Below, piece by piece: positions 60,731 through 64,000 of a DNA stretch of 64,000 nucleotides. The notes under the pieces are model-generated. The model made no database searches, was not told the DNA's origin, and saw only the letters and a program-made list of their open reading frames with translations. This stretch comes from UBA5796 sp040752455 (GTDB taxonomy: Bacteria; Chloroflexota; Anaerolineae; Anaerolineales; Villigracilaceae), in assembly GCA_049324115.1 (NCBI GenBank), contig JBMOMN010000009.1:310001-374000 (forward strand). Reading direction: 5' to 3'. Numbering within the stretch: position 1 is the first letter of the stretch; each line of letters begins with the position of its first letter. The position numbers and the translations under genes were made by a program.

Positions 60731-61153
60731 TTATTTCTTCCCGAACAAGGCTTTCAGGCTGGCGATCAGGCCCTCGCCCAGCATGATCGGCTTGACGGCA
60801 GTATCCGCCACAGTGCGGACCTTGCCCGCAATGTGGTTGGCGTGGTACTGGGCCTTGCCCGAATAGGGCGGGATGATCTTGAGCAGGCGCGCCAATCCAT
60901 AGATCAGCGCGGCCAGCACAACCAGGAAGACCACGGCGATGAACATCACGGGGACGACCAGCCAGATGGTCGAGATGGCAGCCCAGCGTTCCGAACCGGT
61001 TTTATCGCCGAAGGCGGAAATCCCGGCCAGCACCGCCACGGCCAGGATCAGGAGCGCCGTCACGGCCAGCGGGAGGGTGATCTGCCAGAAGGCCTGGCGT
61101 TTATGCGCCTTGATGGAAGGCGTCTCTTCGAGCATGGGAAGGGTTTCTTTCAT
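60731..61153 (-). CDS. Two-helix membrane protein
   Basis: This 140-residue protein has two hydrophobic segments (about residues 24-45, ITLPLAVTALLILAVAVLAG, and 62-88, TIWLVVPVMFIAVVFLVVLAALIYGLARLL). A helical tail follows (YHANHIAGKVRTVADTAVKPIM). It may form an envelope pair with the small protein downstream. There is no known family; the start at 61153 gives the best N-terminus. Confidence 0.65.
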   Translation of the reverse strand: MKETLPMLEETPSIKAHKRQAFWQITLPLAVTALLILAVAVLAGISAFGDKTGSERWAAISTIWLVVPVMFIAVVFLVVLAALIYGLARLLKIIPPYSGKAQYHANHIAGKVRTVADTAVKPIMLGEGLIASLKALFGKK

Positions 61154-61296
61154 CGCACTAATTTTAGCATAATTAAATGCGCGGGGCGGTCTGACATGCC
61201 CGGCCCAGGCACGCTTCGACCGCCCCGGCAAGGGGGGATAACTGGACGCCGAAAATGGCTGTAAGGCGAGATTAATCTCGCTTTACGATGACTCTC

Positions 61297-62445
61297 CTAG
61301 CGGCGGTTACGCAGGAAAGTGGGGATGTCCAGGTCTTCCTGATTGATGTTTTTCGGCTTGACTTCAGCCGGCTGAGGGCGCTGGGCTTCCGCGCCGACGC
61401 TGACGTTTTCCGCCGGGCGGGTAAATCCCACCGGGCGGTCGTCGAACCGGGACGAGGAAGTGGGGCGTTCGAGGGCGCGGCGCGGCACGCCGCTGCGCTC
61501 GAACCCCGTAGCAATGACCGTGATGCGGATGTCATCGCCCATGTTCGGGTCAATCACCGCGCCGAAGATCATGTTCACGTCCGGGTGGGCGGTCTCGCGG
61601 ATGATGGCCGCAGCCTGGTTGACCTCGAACAGGGTCATGTTCGGGCCGCCGGTCACGTTGAACAGGATGCCGCGCGCGCCGTCAATGGTGATGTCGAGCA
61701 ACTGGCTGGAGATAGCCTGGTCGGCCGCGACGCGGGCGCGGTCTTCACCGGAAGCTGTGCCGATCGCCATCAGCGCCGCGCCGCCTTCGCTCATAATGGC
61801 TTTGACGTCGGCGAAGTCCAGGTTGATCAGGCCGGGGACGGTGATCAGCTCGGAGATGCCCTGGATGCCCTGGTGGAGTACCTCGTCGGCCATGCGGAAG
61901 GCGTCCGACAGGCTGGCGCGCTTGTCGGCCAGTTGCAACAGGCGATCGTTGGGGATGGCGATGAGCGTATCGGCGTGCTCCTTCAGCTTGCCGATGCCGC
62001 TCTCGGCGGATTGCATCCGCTTGCCGCCCTCGAAAGTGAACGGGCGGGTGACGACCGCGATGGTCAGCGCGCCGCTTTCCTTGGCGACCTGGGCCACGAT
62101 CGGCGCTGCGCCGGTCCCGGTGCCGCCGCCCATGCCGGCCGTGATGAAGACCATGTCGCTGCCTTTGAGCACGTTGTACAGCTCCTCGGCGGACTCTTCG
62201 GCGGCTTTGCGTCCGACCTCGGGATTGCCGCCTGCGCCCAGGCCGCGGGTCAGTTTATCGCCGAGGCGCACGCGGATGTTTGCCTTCGAGAGCAGCAGGG
62301 CCTGGGCATCGGTGTTGACCGCGATGAACTCCACGCCCTGGATACCCTCGGCGATCATGCGGTTGACGGCGTTCGATCCGCCGCCGCCCACGCCGATCAC
62401 CTTGATGCGGGCAAACGATTCGGGTTGCATATTTTTTGCGTCCAT
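61297..62445 (-). CDS. ftsZ: Cell division protein FtsZ
   Basis: This 382-residue tubulin homologue forms the division ring at midcell. Its GTP-binding GAGMGGGTGTGAAP lies at 103-116, the N-terminal loop KVIGVGGGGSNAVNRM at 15-30, and the T7 catalytic loop NLDFADVKAIM (Asp pair) near 212. A variable linker leads to the C-terminal anchoring peptide DLDIPTFLRNRR, which binds FtsA or SepF. AGGAGGAGTAAC gives a strong start. It follows ftsA and ftsQ on the minus strand. Confidence 0.97.
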   Translation of the reverse strand: MDAKNMQPESFARIKVIGVGGGGSNAVNRMIAEGIQGVEFIAVNTDAQALLLSKANIRVRLGDKLTRGLGAGGNPEVGRKAAEESAEELYNVLKGSDMVFITAGMGGGTGTGAAPIVAQVAKESGALTIAVVTRPFTFEGGKRMQSAESGIGKLKEHADTLIAIPNDRLLQLADKRASLSDAFRMADEVLHQGIQGISELITVPGLINLDFADVKAIMSEGGAALMAIGTASGEDRARVAADQAISSQLLDITIDGARGILFNVTGGPNMTLFEVNQAAAIIRETAHPDVNMIFGAVIDPNMGDDIRITVIATGFERSGVPRRALERPTSSSRFDDRPVGFTRPAENVSVGAEAQRPQPAEVKPKNINQEDLDIPTFLRNRR

Positions 62446-62538
62446 GTTACTCCTCCTGAAAATGAGTACCTCTGAATGGATTATGTTTTTGGGTAGCGGC
62501 GGGTTGGAAATCCGCTGCGGGCCGGTCAGTGTGTTTTG

Positions 62539-62622
62539 TCATTGCGAGGGGCGATCTTCCCCGAAGCAATCCCCTGGTCATTGGAGATTGCTTCGACGGG
62601 AGATCACCGTCTCGCAATGACA
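62539..62622. repeat. TCATTGCGAG palindromic repeat between ftsA and ftsZ
   Basis: The outer arms TCATTGCGAG and CTCGCAATGA and inner GAAGCAATC/GATTGCTTC pair form a hairpin of the same family as 20857-20962. It lies 91 bp upstream of the ftsZ start and 14 bp after the ftsA stop, so it could tune ftsZ mRNA. Confidence 0.75.
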
Positions 62623-62632
62623 CTGTAACCTA

Positions 62633-63865
62633 TTAAGGCAGGAGCCGTTTGAAAAAATTCTTGATGCCATCGAGGTTCACGTTGCTCTCTCCTTTCATCC
62701 GGCGTCGTTTCGGGGGGGCCAGGTCCTGGGCGCTCATGGATAAGGCCCAATGCAGCAGGCCGACGCTGGTGGAATAAGCCGGGGAGTCCAGCCGGTCCAC
62801 CAGGCCGACCAGGTTCTCCGGTTTGGCGGTGCGGACGGGCATGCCCATCACCTTGCTCGCCAGTTTGCGGATGCCGGGCAGGGCGCTCGTCCCGCCGGTC
62901 AGGATCATGCCCGCAGGCAGCAGGCCGTCGTAACCGCTCCGCTTGATCTCCTGGAGCGTGAGGCTGAAGATCTCCTCGACCCTGGCCCCGATGATGTGGG
63001 CCAGTTCCTGGCGGTTGATCTGCACCGGCTCGTCCTCGCCGAAGGGCTGGATGGTGAAATATTCCTCCAGGCCCACTTCGCCTTTGAGGGCATGCCCGTA
63101 CTTTTTCTTGATCTCTTCGGCCTGGGCCATCGGCAGGCGCAGGCCGTGGGCGATGTCGGCGGTGACGTGGTTGCCGCCCACGGCCAGCACCATCGTGTGC
63201 CACACGTCCCCGTCCACGTAGATCGCCAGGTCGGTCGTCCCGCCGCCGATGTCGCAGACGATACAGCCCATCTGCCGGTCGGTCTCGGTCAGCACCACCT
63301 CCGCCGAGGCCAGCGGGTTGAGCACGAACTGGGCCACGTCCACCCCGGCGGAGGCCACGCTCTGGCGCAGGTTCTCGACCGAAGCAGACAGGGCGGTGAT
63401 GATGTGCGCCTCCACCTCCAGCCGGTAGCCGTGCATCCCGATCGGGGCGCGCACCCCGTCCTGCCCGTCCACCACGAATCCGCGCTGGATGACGTGGATC
63501 AGCTCCCGGTCGCCGGGGATGGCGATCGTGCGGGCGTCTTCGAGGGCGCGGATCACGTCGTAATCGTCCACGATCCCGCCGGTGATCCCGACCTTGCCGC
63601 GGCTGTTGACCGAGGCCACGTTGGCGCTAGCCAGGCTGACCAGGGCCGAGGTGATCGCGACCCCGGAGGTGTGTTCGGCGCGTTCGACCGAATTGGCAAT
63701 CGCCTGCGCCGCGGCTCCCAGGTCCACGATAGCGCCTTTCTTGATGCCCTCAGACGGTTCGATGCCCACCCCAATGATGCGGATGGCGTCATCCTCTTCC
63801 ACCCGTCCTACAAGGGTGCATACCTTGGTCGTGCCGACATCTATGCCAACAACAATCTCGTCCAT
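62633..63865 (-). CDS. ftsA: Cell division protein FtsA
   Basis: This 410-residue actin-like membrane tether of FtsZ begins VGIDVGTTKVCTLVGRVEED (phosphate 1 loop). VASVNSRGKVGITGGIVDDYDVIRALED marks the 1C domain, and CDIGGGTTDLAIYVDGDVWHTMVL the phosphate 2 loop. AGMILTGGTSALPGI is the adenosine part. The start lies 3 bp after the ftsQ stop, with a weak RBS, so translation is probably coupled. The C-terminal amphipathic helix (INLD..KNFFKRLLP) fits membrane binding. Confidence 0.96.
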   Translation of the reverse strand: MDEIVVGIDVGTTKVCTLVGRVEEDDAIRIIGVGIEPSEGIKKGAIVDLGAAAQAIANSVERAEHTSGVAITSALVSLASANVASVNSRGKVGITGGIVDDYDVIRALEDARTIAIPGDRELIHVIQRGFVVDGQDGVRAPIGMHGYRLEVEAHIITALSASVENLRQSVASAGVDVAQFVLNPLASAEVVLTETDRQMGCIVCDIGGGTTDLAIYVDGDVWHTMVLAVGGNHVTADIAHGLRLPMAQAEEIKKKYGHALKGEVGLEEYFTIQPFGEDEPVQINRQELAHIIGARVEEIFSLTLQEIKRSGYDGLLPAGMILTGGTSALPGIRKLASKVMGMPVRTAKPENLVGLVDRLDSPAYSTSVGLLHWALSMSAQDLAPPKRRRMKGESNVNLDGIKNFFKRLLP

Positions 63866-63868
63866 AAG

Positions 63869-64000
63869 CTAGTCCGTGCGATAAAAAGGATGGTGCGGGA
63901 ATTCCACGCTCACCATCGTGGCGGGAATGCCGCTGCGGGCCAGGTAATCACTCAGGCCCTGGTAAACCGTCAGTTTCAAATTCATGTCGGCGGTCGTTTT
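63869..64000 (-). CDS. ftsQ: Cell division protein FtsQ, 3' fragment
   Basis: The last 43 codons are in the window: MNLKLTVYQGLSDYLARSGI followed by PATMVSVEFPHHPFYRTD and TAG at 63869. The placement directly before ftsA and a C-terminal segment like the FtsQ/DivIB end support the call. The 5' part is outside the window. Confidence 0.7.
   Translation of the reverse strand, partial: KTTADMNLKLTVYQGLSDYLARSGIPATMVSVEFPHHPFYRTD

Overview
The window looks like one contig of a Chloroflexota bacterium, most likely class Anaerolineae. This is inferred from the GC-rich coding style, the ftsQ-ftsA-ftsZ order, beta-helix 'choice-of-anchor' surface proteins, small families typical of that class, and intergenic DNA full of short dispersed hairpin repeats. 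It is probably a metagenome assembly: there is a 10-N gap beside a 35-base poly-C run at 59465-59512, and two genes carry single-base frameshifts.

Layout. (1) 179-11264, all minus strand: LysM lipoprotein; a TetR regulator with DUF2306 and NAD-epimerase genes behind a near-perfect operator palindrome; glycine C-acetyltransferase (kbl); a prokaryotic YEATS (pYEATS) protein paired with a small membrane protein; an AAA/DUF4143 ATPase; an XPB/Ssl2 N-terminal-like protein; a frameshifted diacylglycerol-kinase-like enzyme; a GAF-GGDEF diguanylate cyclase. (2) 11718-18603, all plus strand and bracketed by inverted copies of a ~300-bp repeat: a DprE2-like reductase, a DprE1-like FAD oxidase, a polyprenyl-phosphate-type GT2, a GT-C-like membrane protein, lipB and an FHA protein. 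The first four could make and use a lipid-linked pentose for the cell envelope. (3) 19345-26640: metallopeptidase, AI-2E family transporter, a 59-residue acidic protein, P1 peptidase, phage-holin-like membrane protein, GNAT, DUF389-SH3 fusion. (4) 26839-41749, a respiratory and copper island: Rieske protein, A2-type haem-copper oxidase (coxB, coxA, coxD, coxC), cupredoxin, cytochrome c, a circularly permuted CcdA, rhodanese lipoprotein, TlpA thioredoxin, Lgt-like protein, FixH-like protein, three YHS mini-proteins, a NicO/UreH transporter, DoxX and a Tat-exported multicopper oxidase. (5) 41830-50238: an IS5-type and an IS3-type insertion sequence around a large frameshifted beta-helix/Ig surface protein, with debris. 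(6) 50239-64000: clpC, an M6-like protease, an alpha-oxoamine synthase, a HigBA-type toxin-antitoxin pair, a cyclic-nucleotide-binding protein, GNAT, rlmI, a dual-specificity phosphatase cut by the gap, two small membrane proteins, then ftsZ, ftsA and the end of ftsQ.

The most unusual points are the permuted CcdA (first transmembrane segment and its Cys moved to the C-terminus), the DprE1/DprE2-like glycan-precursor cluster inside what looks like an inverted segment, the pYEATS-membrane protein pair, and short dispersed repeats read in frame inside conserved enzymes (lipB, rlmI, GT-C, the XPB-like protein). No tRNA, rRNA or CRISPR array was recognised.
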